From a bacterium (lineage in GTDB: Bacteria; Patescibacteriota; Patescibacteriia; Patescibacteriales; JAKAJF01), in contig JAKAJF010000011.1 of the NCBI GenBank assembly GCA_021813875.1, positions 1-14,773 on the forward strand: a DNA stretch of 14,773 bases, written 5' to 3'. How positions within the stretch are numbered: the stretch's first letter is position 1; every line of letters starts with the position of its first letter. Shown here piece by piece: positions 4,615 to 11,561 of the stretch. A model generated the notes under the pieces. It was not told where the DNA came from, did not search any database, and saw only the letters and a list, made by a program, of their open reading frames with translations. The position numbers and the translations under genes were made by a program.

Positions 4615-7251
4615 TTATTTGACCGAGATTGAAATTTTATCTTTGATCCCCATGTCGATCAAGACTTTGTCGCCGGCCTTGATCGTACCTTCGACGATCT
4701 TCAGGGCGAGTTCGTCAAGGATCATATTCTGGATGACCCTCTTCAAAGGTCTGGCTCCGAAAGTAGTATCGAAGCCTTTTTCAGCCAGCATCTTTTTGAC
4801 CTTATCCGCGACCTTGATGGTGATGTCTTTGTTCTTGAGCCTCTTTTCGACCTTGGCCATCTCCAGATCGACGATCTTGGAAAGCTTGTCCTTGTCCAGA
4901 CTTTTGAAGATGACGATCTCATCGATCCTGTTCAAGAATTCCAGCTTGAAGTGTTCTCTCAAGATGCGGTCGATCTTTTCCTTCATCTCGTCTTCGCGGA
5001 TTTTATTTTCTTCCCTTTCGGTCTCCCCATGATCGGCGAAGCCGATGGAGTAATCCCGGATCACTTCGTTCCCTAAGTTGGAGGTCATGATGATGATGGT
5101 GTTCTTGAAGTTGACCACGCGACCTCTCGAATCGGTCAGGCGGCCGTCATCCAGGATCTGCAGCAATATATTGAAGACTTCCGGATGAGCCTTCTCGACT
5201 TCGTCGAAGAGGATGACGCTATAAGGTTTACGTCTGACTTTCTCGGTCAGCTGGCCGCCCTCCTCATAACCGACATAGCCCGGAGGGGAGCCGACGATCC
5301 TGGCGACGCTATGTTTTTCCATGAATTCGCTCATATCCAGCCTGATCAGGGCATTGTCGTCGTTGAACATGAAGCCGGCCAGAGCTTTGACGAGTTCCGT
5401 CTTGCCGACGCCGGTCGGACCGACGAAAAGGAAGGAGCCGATGGGTTTCTTTTCCTCGCCGATGCCGGCGCGCGAGCGCCTCAAGGCGTTGGCGACGCGG
5501 GCGATGGCATCGTCCTGACCGACGACCCGCTTCTTAAGTTCGTCTTCGGCGCGGGCCAGTTTCTTGATCTCGCTTTCCATCATCTTCGCGACCGGGATGC
5601 CGGTCCAGCGGGAGACGACTTTGGCGATGTCTTCTTCAGAAACTTCTTCTTTCAAGATCCTTTGTCCCGACCTTTGGATCTTGAAGAGTTCTTCTTCCGC
5701 CTTATGGATCTCCTTTTCCAGAGCCGGTATCTGGGCATATTTGATCTCGGCTACCTTAGTCAGGTCGTCGCCGCGGCGTTCGATGATTTCCGCTTGAGCT
5801 TTGAGTTCATCGATCTTCTTCTTGGAAGACCTGATCTTGCTGATGATTTCTTTCTCGTTGTTCCAATGGAGCTCTAATTGGTCGGCTTTTTCCTTGAGTT
5901 CGGCCAGTTGTTTGTTGATGGTCCTGATCTTGGGGCTTTTCTTCTTTTCCTGCATGAGGCCGGCTTTGGCAATCTCCAGCTTCTTGATCTCCCGCCTCAG
6001 AGTGTCCAGGTCGACCGGACTCGATTCGATCTCCATGCGCAGGGCGGAAGTAGCTTCGTCGATCAGGTCGACGGCCTTGTCCGGAAGGAAGCGGTCGGAG
6101 ATGTAGCGGGCCGAAAGGTTGGCCGAAGCGATCAGGGCGTCATCGGTGATGCGGACGCCATGATGGACCTCGTATTTCTCCTTGATGCCGCGGAGCATGG
6201 AGATGGTATCTTCGACCGAGGGCTCGGAGACATAGATCGGCTGGAAGCGCCTTTCAAAGGCCGCGTCTTTCTCGATATATTTTTGATATTCTTTGGTGGT
6301 AGTGGCGCCGATCGTCCTCAATTCGCCGCGGGCCAGGGCCGGCTTGAGCATGTTGGAAGCGTCCATGGCGCCTTCGGAAGCCCCGGCGCCGACGATAGTG
6401 TGAAGTTCGTCGATGAAGAGGATGAATTTGTCGTCATGGGCCTTGATCTCCTTCAGAACGGCCTTCAGACGGTCTTCGAATTCGCCGCGGAATTTCGAGC
6501 CGGCCAGCATGGCGCCCAGATCGAGGCTGACGATCTCCTTGTTCTTCAAAGTTTCCGGCACGTCACCGGCGATGATACGCTGGGCCAGACCCTCGACGAT
6601 GGCGGTCTTGCCGGTGCCGGCCTCGCCGATCAGGACGGGATTGTTCTTCGTCCTCCTGGTCAAGACCTGCATGACCCGCCTGATTTCCTCGTCGCGGCCG
6701 ATGACCGGGTCCAGTTTTTTCTTCCTGGCCAGATCGGTCAGGTTCAAGGTATATTTTTCCAGGCTCCTGAATTTGCTTTCCGGATCGGGGTCGGAAATCG
6801 TCTGGCTGCCCCTTAATTCGGCCAGGATCTTCATGACCGTGTCGTATTCGACGCCCAAATCCAACAGGATCTCCTGGGCCTTCGATTTGACGCTGATCAT
6901 AGATAAGAAAAGATGCTCGGTAGAGATGAATTCGTCGCCCATCTTCTCCGCTTCCTTCTTGGCGCGTTCTAAAATCATGGCCACTTCGGCCGTGCCCTGG
7001 ACCATGCCGATATTCGAACCGCCGCCGGCAGCCGCCTTAGGCATGGTTTCGATCTTTTCAAAAGTCTTATCCTCCAGATCACTGACCGAAATCTTCAATT
7101 TTTCGAGGATGGGCTTGATCAAACTTTCCTCCTGCTCTAAGAGCGCGGCCAAAAGATGCAGAGCCTCTATATATTGCTGGCCGTTATCTTGCGCGATGAT
7201 CTGCGCGTTGACGATAGCCTCCTGGGATTTATGTGTAAATTTATCAAACAT
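4615..7251 (-). CDS. clpB: ATP-dependent disaggregase chaperone ClpB
   Basis: Hexameric AAA+ machine that pulls polypeptides out of aggregates together with DnaK. The 878 residues match the family length. Order: Clp N-domain (1-145); AAA1 with Walker A GEAGTGKT (209-216), Walker B FIDELH and sensor region TIGATT; the long middle coiled coil (about 400-520) that separates ClpB from ClpA and ClpC; AAA2 with Walker A GPTGVGKT (about 610-617), pore loop GYVGYEEGG and Walker B ILFDEVEKAH; then the small C-terminal domain. Preceded by a sigma-70-type promoter with a CIRCE operator, so HrcA repression is expected. The leader is about 105 bases with a stem-loop. Only a weak SD-like AAAGAGAT is seen before the ATG. 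Confidence 0.97.
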   Translation of the reverse strand: MFDKFTHKSQEAIVNAQIIAQDNGQQYIEALHLLAALLEQEESLIKPILEKLKISVSDLEDKTFEKIETMPKAAAGGGSNIGMVQGTAEVAMILERAKKEAEKMGDEFISTEHLFLSMISVKSKAQEILLDLGVEYDTVMKILAELRGSQTISDPDPESKFRSLEKYTLNLTDLARKKKLDPVIGRDEEIRRVMQVLTRRTKNNPVLIGEAGTGKTAIVEGLAQRIIAGDVPETLKNKEIVSLDLGAMLAGSKFRGEFEDRLKAVLKEIKAHDDKFILFIDELHTIVGAGASEGAMDASNMLKPALARGELRTIGATTTKEYQKYIEKDAAFERRFQPIYVSEPSVEDTISMLRGIKEKYEVHHGVRITDDALIASANLSARYISDRFLPDKAVDLIDEATSALRMEIESSPVDLDTLRREIKKLEIAKAGLMQEKKKSPKIRTINKQLAELKEKADQLELHWNNEKEIISKIRSSKKKIDELKAQAEIIERRGDDLTKVAEIKYAQIPALEKEIHKAEEELFKIQRSGQRILKEEVSEEDIAKVVSRWTGIPVAKMMESEIKKLARAEDELKKRVVGQDDAIARVANALRRSRAGIGEEKKPIGSFLFVGPTGVGKTELVKALAGFMFNDDNALIRLDMSEFMEKHSVARIVGSPPGYVGYEEGGQLTEKVRRKPYSVILFDEVEKAHPEVFNILLQILDDGRLTDSRGRVVNFKNTIIIMTSNLGNEVIRDYSIGFADHGETEREENKIREDEMKEKIDRILREHFKLEFLNRIDEIVIFKSLDKDKLSKIVDLEMAKVEKRLKNKDITIKVADKVKKMLAEKGFDTTFGARPLKRVIQNMILDELALKIVEGTIKAGDKVLIDMGIKDKISISVK

Positions 7252-7281
7252 AAGATTTGTTGATCTCTTTCAAACGGGTTT

Positions 7282-7308
7282 GGGATCCGCGGAGGAGAGC
7301 CGCGTCCC
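7282..7308 (-). other. Stem-loop in the clpB leader
   Basis: On the minus strand GGGA-CGCGG pairs with CCGCG-(GA)-TCCC around a 7-base loop, a stable 9-bp stem with a 2-base bulge in the middle of the untranslated leader. It lies about 30 bases before the ATG. It has no T-run and so is not a terminator. A role in mRNA stability or temperature response is possible but not shown. Confidence 0.5.
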
Positions 7309-7332
7309 TCATCCGTCTGGTCGAGTTATTAT

Positions 7333-7359
7333 TTAGCACTCTTAAGAAGAGACTGCTAA
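7333..7359 (-). promoter_or_regulatory. CIRCE operator (HrcA binding site)
   Basis: TTAGCACTC (7333-7341), a 9-base spacer, then GACTGCTAA (7351-7359). This matches the CIRCE consensus TTAGCACTC-N9-GAGTGCTAA in 17 of 18 arm positions. It lies immediately after the clpB -10 box, over the expected transcription start, the usual position for HrcA repression of heat-shock genes. hrcA itself is not in the window. Confidence 0.95.
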
Positions 7360-7363
7360 ATTA

Positions 7364-7392
7364 AATATAGGATATAAAATTATGGATGTCAA
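7364..7392 (-). promoter_or_regulatory. clpB promoter (TTGACA-17-TATATT)
   Basis: On the minus strand a perfect TTGACA (7392-7387) is 17 bases from TATATT (7369-7364). The start falls at about 7357, inside the CIRCE element. The -35 box abuts the T-tail of the terminator of the upstream hotdog gene. Confidence 0.9.
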
Positions 7393-7427
7393 GAAAATAA
7401 AAAGAGGAAACTTATTAAAGCTCCTCT
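7393..7427 (-). terminator. Intrinsic terminator of the hotdog-fold gene
   Basis: On the minus strand AGAGGA (7427-7422) pairs with TCCTCT (7408-7403), with a further CTT/AAG inner stem, followed by TTTTATTTTC. The hairpin includes the gene's last codons and TAA stop. It isolates clpB from upstream transcription. Confidence 0.75.
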
Positions 7428-7918
7428 ATTTTAGCCAGTGCTCCGGTTATTTCGGTGTTGACTGCTAATTTATCATGCTGGTTATAAATTTTGACCTCGA
7501 ATATAAAGATAGGTCCTTTCCTGCGGAGGAGGGTAGGCATGATTCTGATCTCATCTCCCGGAAGTACGGGCGTTTTGAATCTTGTGGGGCCTATGGCCGC
7601 GAAGAGAGGAACGCCCTCGCCCCCCACCAGCAGAAAACCTAAGACTGCCGAGGCTAGGGCGGCACATTCGACCAAGCAGTGGCCAGGATAGACAAGTTTC
7701 CTCTCGAAGTGACCGCGAAGGTCGGAATCTAAGGACGAAATTTCTTTGAAAGCCCTTATCTCGGCCACCCTTCCTTCTTCATCGTGCAAAATTCTGACGT
7801 TGTCTATTTTTAGGGCCCTATCCCTATGAGGCAGGATTTGCTCGAGCTCAGCCCTATAAAGATACCCGAGCTTTGTCAGATCCTTTGCTGCTGCCGTGCC
7901 TACCGCACCTTCTTTCAT
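7415..7918 (-). CDS. FabZ-like hotdog-fold protein (putative 3-hydroxyacyl-ACP dehydratase)
   Basis: The 167-residue protein has FabZ hallmarks: ILPHRDRALKID (His31), GHFERKLVYPGH with the catalytic His70, and LVECAALAS with the catalytic Glu84, matching FabZ's GHFP...MPGVLIxEA pattern. Family members dehydrate 3-hydroxyacyl-ACP in fatty-acid synthesis. No other fatty-acid genes are present here, and many CPR bacteria lack the pathway, so the substrate is uncertain; a thioesterase or an altered dehydratase is possible. The start is fixed by an excellent SD. It is a single-gene unit with its own terminator. A weak -10 (TATAAA at 7949-7944) lies upstream on the minus strand. Confidence 0.8.
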   Translation of the reverse strand: MKEGAVGTAAAKDLTKLGYLYRAELEQILPHRDRALKIDNVRILHDEEGRVAEIRAFKEISSLDSDLRGHFERKLVYPGHCLVECAALASAVLGFLLVGGEGVPLFAAIGPTRFKTPVLPGDEIRIMPTLLRRKGPIFIFEVKIYNQHDKLAVNTEITGALAKIEEL

Positions 7919-7922
7919 GATG

Positions 7923-7932
7923 CTCCTCCTTT
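7923..7932 (-). promoter_or_regulatory. Strong Shine-Dalgarno site of the hotdog gene
   Basis: AAAGGAGGAG on the minus strand ends 4 bases before the ATG at 7918 (6 bases counted from AGGAGG). It decides the start. Confidence 0.85.
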
Positions 7933-7997
7933 AGAAAACGATGTTTATAAAGGTCATGCTAAGCGCATTTTATGTGTTTTTAAATTAGCAGAAATCC

Positions 7998-8026
7998 TTG
8001 CAAAAAGCAAGTTTTTTTGGTATAAT
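7998..8026 (+). promoter_or_regulatory. thpR operon promoter (TTGCAA-17-TATAAT), leaderless
   Basis: TTGCAA (7998-8003), a 17-base spacer, then a perfect TATAAT (8021-8026). The ATG at 8033 follows after 6 bases, so the start of transcription should coincide with the start codon. The spacer holds CTTGC-AAAAA-GCAAG followed by a T7 run. Confidence 0.8.
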
Positions 8027-8032
8027 CATTGA

Positions 8033-8593
8033 ATGAAAGAAGGTTATCGGAAAAAGCGCCTCTTTCTGGCTTTTAACTTGCCGAGAGAAGTGAAACTTGA
8101 AGTTGGAGACTATTTAAGAATTTTGAAAAATAAGAACCGAGGGGTCAGCTGGGTCGCTCCGGAAGGTCTCCATATGACCTTGCATTTCTTGGGAGACTTG
8201 GATGAGGGACGGATTGGAAGCCTTGAGAGACGCCTTGCCGGAAGGGGCGGCAGCTTCGAGAGGCCGGAATTTGAAATAGGCGAAGCGGGCGCTTTTCCCG
8301 GCCCGGACCATCCCCGAGTCGTCTATCTGACCCTGGAGCAGCTCAACGGCAGGAGCGCTTCCGACTTGCAGAAGTTTTTGGGGCGACGATTGTCGGAAGA
8401 GGGGATCGAGCCGGACGGCCGGCCCTGGACGCCCCATATCACCTTGGGGAGGGCCAAGGATCCCCGACCGCTCGAGCTGCCCCCTCATGACTTCCCGGTC
8501 AAAAGCTTTGAAATCAAGACTTTTGAGCTGATGGAATCCGAATTGGGACGGGAGGGCGCCCGCTACAAAGAACTTTTTTCGTACGATTTGTGA
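8033..8593 (+). CDS. thpR: RNA 2',3'-cyclic phosphodiesterase (2'-5' RNA ligase family)
   Basis: A 2H phosphoesterase that opens 2',3'-cyclic phosphate RNA ends; some members ligate 2'-5' in vitro. The two catalytic motifs are intact in 186 residues: HMTLHFLG (His47) and HITLGRA (His135), with the typical opening KRLFLAFNLP and the conserved P-W-T-P before motif 2. Family length is normal. It is the first gene of a plus-strand cluster; the next gene starts 1 base after its TGA. The leaderless arrangement fixes the start. Confidence 0.93.
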   Translation: MKEGYRKKRLFLAFNLPREVKLEVGDYLRILKNKNRGVSWVAPEGLHMTLHFLGDLDEGRIGSLERRLAGRGGSFERPEFEIGEAGAFPGPDHPRVVYLTLEQLNGRSASDLQKFLGRRLSEEGIEPDGRPWTPHITLGRAKDPRPLELPPHDFPVKSFEIKTFELMESELGREGARYKELFSYDL

Positions 8594-8594
8594 T

Positions 8595-9905
8595 ATGGAT
8601 AAGATCAATATATTGGGCATAAATATAAGCACCCTGAACAAGGATGAGGTTTTGGAAAGGATCGGTTCTTTTTTGTCGGACGGTCGCCAGCATCAGATCG
8701 TCACTCCCAATCCTGAATTCATCCTGGAGGCTAGGAACGACGAAGAATTCTTTTATATCTTGAACAGGGCCGATCTGGCCATTCCGGACGGAGTCGGCCT
8801 GAAATTCGCCGGCTGGCTTTTGGGGAAGGATCTGAGCCGGATAACCGGCGCCGATCTGACCGACGATCTCTTGAGGATGGCGGACGAGAAAGGGCTGAAG
8901 GTCTTGGCCATAAATTGGGGCAAGGCCCTGTCTCGCGGGGGTGAGATCATAGAAGCTATCAGGAAGAAATTTCCTACCTTGAAGATGTATGTAAGCAATA
9001 TCCATGAGACCGGAGTCACCGACCCTTTCCGCAAGCACGGCGACGAGGATTATTTTAAAAATAAATTCCGTTCCGAACCCCCCAGGCCCGGATTCTTCGA
9101 AGAAGCGAACGGGATCGCGCCTGATATCGCCCTGGTGACCTTCGGCGCGCCTTATCAGGAAAAATTCATCTATCACAATTTGTTCCGCATTCCCAGCCTG
9201 AAGATCGCCATCGGCATCGGCGGTTCGCTCGATTTTTATACGGGCAAGACCAAGCGGGCTCCGAAGCTCGTGCGGACGGCCGGTTTGGAGTGGTTGTGGC
9301 GGCTTTGGAGGCAGCCTTGGCGCTGGAAGAGGATCTATCGGGCCGTCTTCGTCTTTTCCTGGAAATTTTTCAAATGGCGGTTCGTGAAACCCTTCTTTTA
9401 CAGATCCAACGTGGTCTGTATGATTTATAAGAAAGAGGGGAACGATTATAAGATCCTCTTGGTCGAAAGGCAGAACGACCCCGGCCATTGGCAGATGCCG
9501 CAGGGCGGGACCGGGGGCGAGAGTTTGGAGGCGGCCGGTTTGCGGGAGATGAGAGAGGAGTTGGGGTCGGAAAAGTTCAGGCCCGTCTGCGCGTCCAAGA
9601 ACATCTGGAAGTATAAATTCGGTAACCGCGTGAGCAAATACGGCGTCACTTCTAAGCTGGCCCGCGGATATAAGGGTCAGAAACAAGGGCTCCTGATTGC
9701 CGAGTTTACCGGCAAGGACGAGGAGATAAGGATAAATTTCTGGGATCATCGCGATTGGAAATGGATCGAAGCCCGAGATCTGGTAGAGGGAGTCCATGAA
9801 ACTCGCAAGGGAATTTCTAAAAAATGCCTGGACAAGTTCTATGGCCAGGTGAATCAGGAAAAATATGAGGTTAAAGATCAAAAAATTCATCTATCTTATA
9901 AATGA
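8595..9905 (+). CDS. WecG/TagA/CpsF glycosyltransferase fused to a Nudix hydrolase
   Basis: 436 residues in one frame. Residues 1-245 are a WecG/TagA enzyme (transfer of N-acetylmannosamine-type sugars to lipid-linked glycans): VTPNPEF with Thr37, IPDGVGL with Asp65 (the catalytic pair described for TagA), RITGADL, GAPYQEKFI and the C-terminal R/W-rich EWLWRLWRQP. A segment rich in Trp, Arg and Phe (about 232-268) links to a Nudix domain (272-420) with RppH-like WQMPQGG and the box REMREELG; the loop before the box Glu is one residue shorter than consensus. A roughly 25-residue insertion (about 140-168) interrupts the transferase. It overlaps the next small gene by 41 bases. The Nudix substrate is unknown; RppH or Ap4A-type activity is a guess. 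Confidence 0.88.
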   Translation: MDKINILGINISTLNKDEVLERIGSFLSDGRQHQIVTPNPEFILEARNDEEFFYILNRADLAIPDGVGLKFAGWLLGKDLSRITGADLTDDLLRMADEKGLKVLAINWGKALSRGGEIIEAIRKKFPTLKMYVSNIHETGVTDPFRKHGDEDYFKNKFRSEPPRPGFFEEANGIAPDIALVTFGAPYQEKFIYHNLFRIPSLKIAIGIGGSLDFYTGKTKRAPKLVRTAGLEWLWRLWRQPWRWKRIYRAVFVFSWKFFKWRFVKPFFYRSNVVCMIYKKEGNDYKILLVERQNDPGHWQMPQGGTGGESLEAAGLREMREELGSEKFRPVCASKNIWKYKFGNRVSKYGVTSKLARGYKGQKQGLLIAEFTGKDEEIRINFWDHRDWKWIEARDLVEGVHETRKGISKKCLDKFYGQVNQEKYEVKDQKIHLSYK

Positions 9906-10044
9906 CGCCACCAACCTTCTTCTCAAGAAGGAAAGGCAGGACCTGGAAGGGGAGAACAGGCGGTTGCGGTTCGCCTTATGGATCCTTGGTGGCTTCCTCG
10001 CGGTTATGATCGTCATTAATATTTATCTTATCTTATGGAAATGA
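9865..10044 (+). CDS. 59-residue single-pass membrane protein
   Basis: A short frame with ATG at 9865 and TGA at 10042-10044. The product starts basic (MRLKIKKF), has a charged helix that may form a coiled coil (KKERQDLEGENRRLR, 21-35), and ends with a clear membrane helix (about 37-57, ALWILGGFLAVMIV...). An AGGA lies 5 bases before the start. It overlaps the previous gene by 41 bases, and its stop overlaps the gltX ATG at 10041 as ATGA. The clean topology and overlaps suggest a real gene; function unknown. The layout recalls small FtsB/FtsL-like proteins but is reversed: coiled coil first, helix last. Confidence 0.65.
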   Translation: MRLKIKKFIYLINDATNLLLKKERQDLEGENRRLRFALWILGGFLAVMIVINIYLILWK

Positions 10045-11525
10045 GGACACGTTTCGCGCCGTCGCCGACCGGATTCCTGCATATCGGCAATTTTCGGACG
10101 GCTTTATTCATCTATCTGGCCGCCAAGAGCCTGGGCGGCAAGTTTGTCTTGCGCGTCGAGGATACCGACCAGAAGCGGGAAGTCGAGGGAGCGGTCGCGG
10201 GGCTGCTGGATATCCTGGGTTGGCTGGGGATCCATTTTGATGAAGGTCCCTCGGCAGGAGGCCGGTTCGGTCCTTATGTCCAGAGCCAGCGCCGCCCGAT
10301 CTACGATAAATACGCCACAGAGCTCTTAGATAAAGGCGGCGCTTACCGCTGCTTCTGCACTTCCGAGAGGCTTGAAAAGATGCGCGCCGACCAGCAGGCT
10401 AAAAAATTACCGCCGAGGTATGATCGGACCTGCCGCCATCTGACCGATGAAGAGATCGAGGAGAAGATGAAGGCAGGGGAGCCGTACGTCATCAGGCAGA
10501 AAATTCCCGAAGAAGGAGAGATAGTCGTCCACGACGAGCTGCGCGGCGACATCAGGTTCGATTGCGCCGACCTCGATGACCATGTCTTGATCAAATCCGA
10601 CGGGATGCCGACCTATCAGTTCGCAAGCGTCGTCGACGACCATACTATGGAGATGACCCATGTCCTGAGAGGGGATGAATGGCTGTCTTCTTTTCCGAAG
10701 AACATCCTCCTTTATCAGGCTTTCGGCTGGCAGCCGCCGAAGTTCGCCCATATCCCCCTGATCCTCAACAAGGGCGGAGGCAAGCTCAGCAAGCGCCAGG
10801 GCGACGTGACCGTCGAAGATTACCGCGCCAAGGGCTATCTGCCTGAAGCCATCTTGAATTTCTGCGTTTTGATGGGCTGGCACCCCAAAGACGAGAATGA
10901 AATTTTATCCTTGAAGGAGATGGAAGAGAAATTCAGGCTCGAAGATATCCGCATCAGCCCGGCCGTCTTCGATCTGGAAAAGATGGATTATTTCAACGGC
11001 TATTATATACGCCATAAATCCTGGGACGAGCTGGTTTCGTTATGCGTCCCGCATCTGGTCGCGGACGGACTCATCGAGGAAAGCGGGAGCGGTTACAAGA
11101 ACCTCTCCACCGGCGAAATCTTGAGCCGGCAGTTCTTGAGGGGAGTGGCGGCTTTGGAGCAGGAAAGGCTCAAGAAACTTTCGGACATCGGCGAAGCGAC
11201 CAGGTTTTTCTTCGAAAAAGACCTTTCTTATGAGCCCGAACTCTTGATCTGGAAAAAGGCGACGGCCGAAGAGGTTAAAGCCAACCTTGAGAAATCCTTG
11301 GAGCTCTTGGAGAAGGTGCCGGCCGAAGATTGGACCAAACATTCCTCGAAAGACGCGGTCGTCAGCCATATTGAAGCCACGGGAGGCAGGATGGGGGATT
11401 ATCTCTGGCCCTTGAGGGTGGCTCTGACCGGCAGGAAGGCCAGCCCCGGTCCGTTCGAAGTGGCCGAAGTCTTAGGCAAGGAAAAAAGTCTCGAACGGCT
11501 CAAAAGAGCCATAGAAAAGTTATAA
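10041..11525 (+). CDS. gltX: Glutamate--tRNA ligase
   Basis: Charges tRNA-Glu (and possibly tRNA-Gln in organisms that use GatCAB). The class I signatures are present: FAPSPTGFLHIGN (HIGH motif near the N-terminus) and KLSKRQGD (KMSKS, about residues 247-254). Between them is the zinc-type region CFCTSE...YDRTCR. Length about 494, normal for the family. I chose ATG 10041 because it overlaps the upstream TGA as ATGA and gives the usual start MRTRFAPSP; ATG 10035 would add two residues. The matching tRNA-Glu(CUC) lies elsewhere in the window. No terminator follows; the next promoter begins about 20 bases on. Confidence 0.97.
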   Translation: MRTRFAPSPTGFLHIGNFRTALFIYLAAKSLGGKFVLRVEDTDQKREVEGAVAGLLDILGWLGIHFDEGPSAGGRFGPYVQSQRRPIYDKYATELLDKGGAYRCFCTSERLEKMRADQQAKKLPPRYDRTCRHLTDEEIEEKMKAGEPYVIRQKIPEEGEIVVHDELRGDIRFDCADLDDHVLIKSDGMPTYQFASVVDDHTMEMTHVLRGDEWLSSFPKNILLYQAFGWQPPKFAHIPLILNKGGGKLSKRQGDVTVEDYRAKGYLPEAILNFCVLMGWHPKDENEILSLKEMEEKFRLEDIRISPAVFDLEKMDYFNGYYIRHKSWDELVSLCVPHLVADGLIEESGSGYKNLSTGEILSRQFLRGVAALEQERLKKLSDIGEATRFFFEKDLSYEPELLIWKKATAEEVKANLEKSLELLEKVPAEDWTKHSSKDAVVSHIEATGGRMGDYLWPLRVALTGRKASPGPFEVAEVLGKEKSLERLKRAIEKL

Positions 11526-11546
11526 TTTTTCTTCCGAAGGAAAAGA

Positions 11547-11555
11547 TGTTATAAT
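11547..11555 (+). promoter_or_regulatory. Extended -10 promoter of the M23 gene; leaderless
   Basis: TGT-TATAAT with TATAAT at 11550-11555, followed after 6 bases by ATG 11562. There is no good -35 (TTTTCT at the expected place). The geometry is identical to the promoters at 1718 and 8021. Confidence 0.7.
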
Positions 11556-11561
11556 TTTATC

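Noticed and set aside
5878..6816. Long plus-strand open frames opposite clpB
   Set aside because: The minus strand encodes unmistakable ClpB motifs throughout. These frames are an effect of codon composition.
7997..8018. CTTGC-AAAAA-GCAAG followed by T7, a terminator-like hairpin
   Set aside because: It lies in the -35/-10 spacer of the thpR promoter with a stem of only 5 bp. A coincidence or operator is more likely than a terminator.
8514..9890. 458-codon minus-strand frame opposite the glycosyltransferase-Nudix gene
   Set aside because: The plus strand carries conserved catalytic motifs over the same range, and the minus product is not recognisable.
11519..11526. Second TATAAT over the gltX stop codon
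   Set aside because: It arises from the TTA-TAA end of gltX and lies 35 bases before the M23 ATG. The copy at 11550-11555 has the better extended -10 and spacing.
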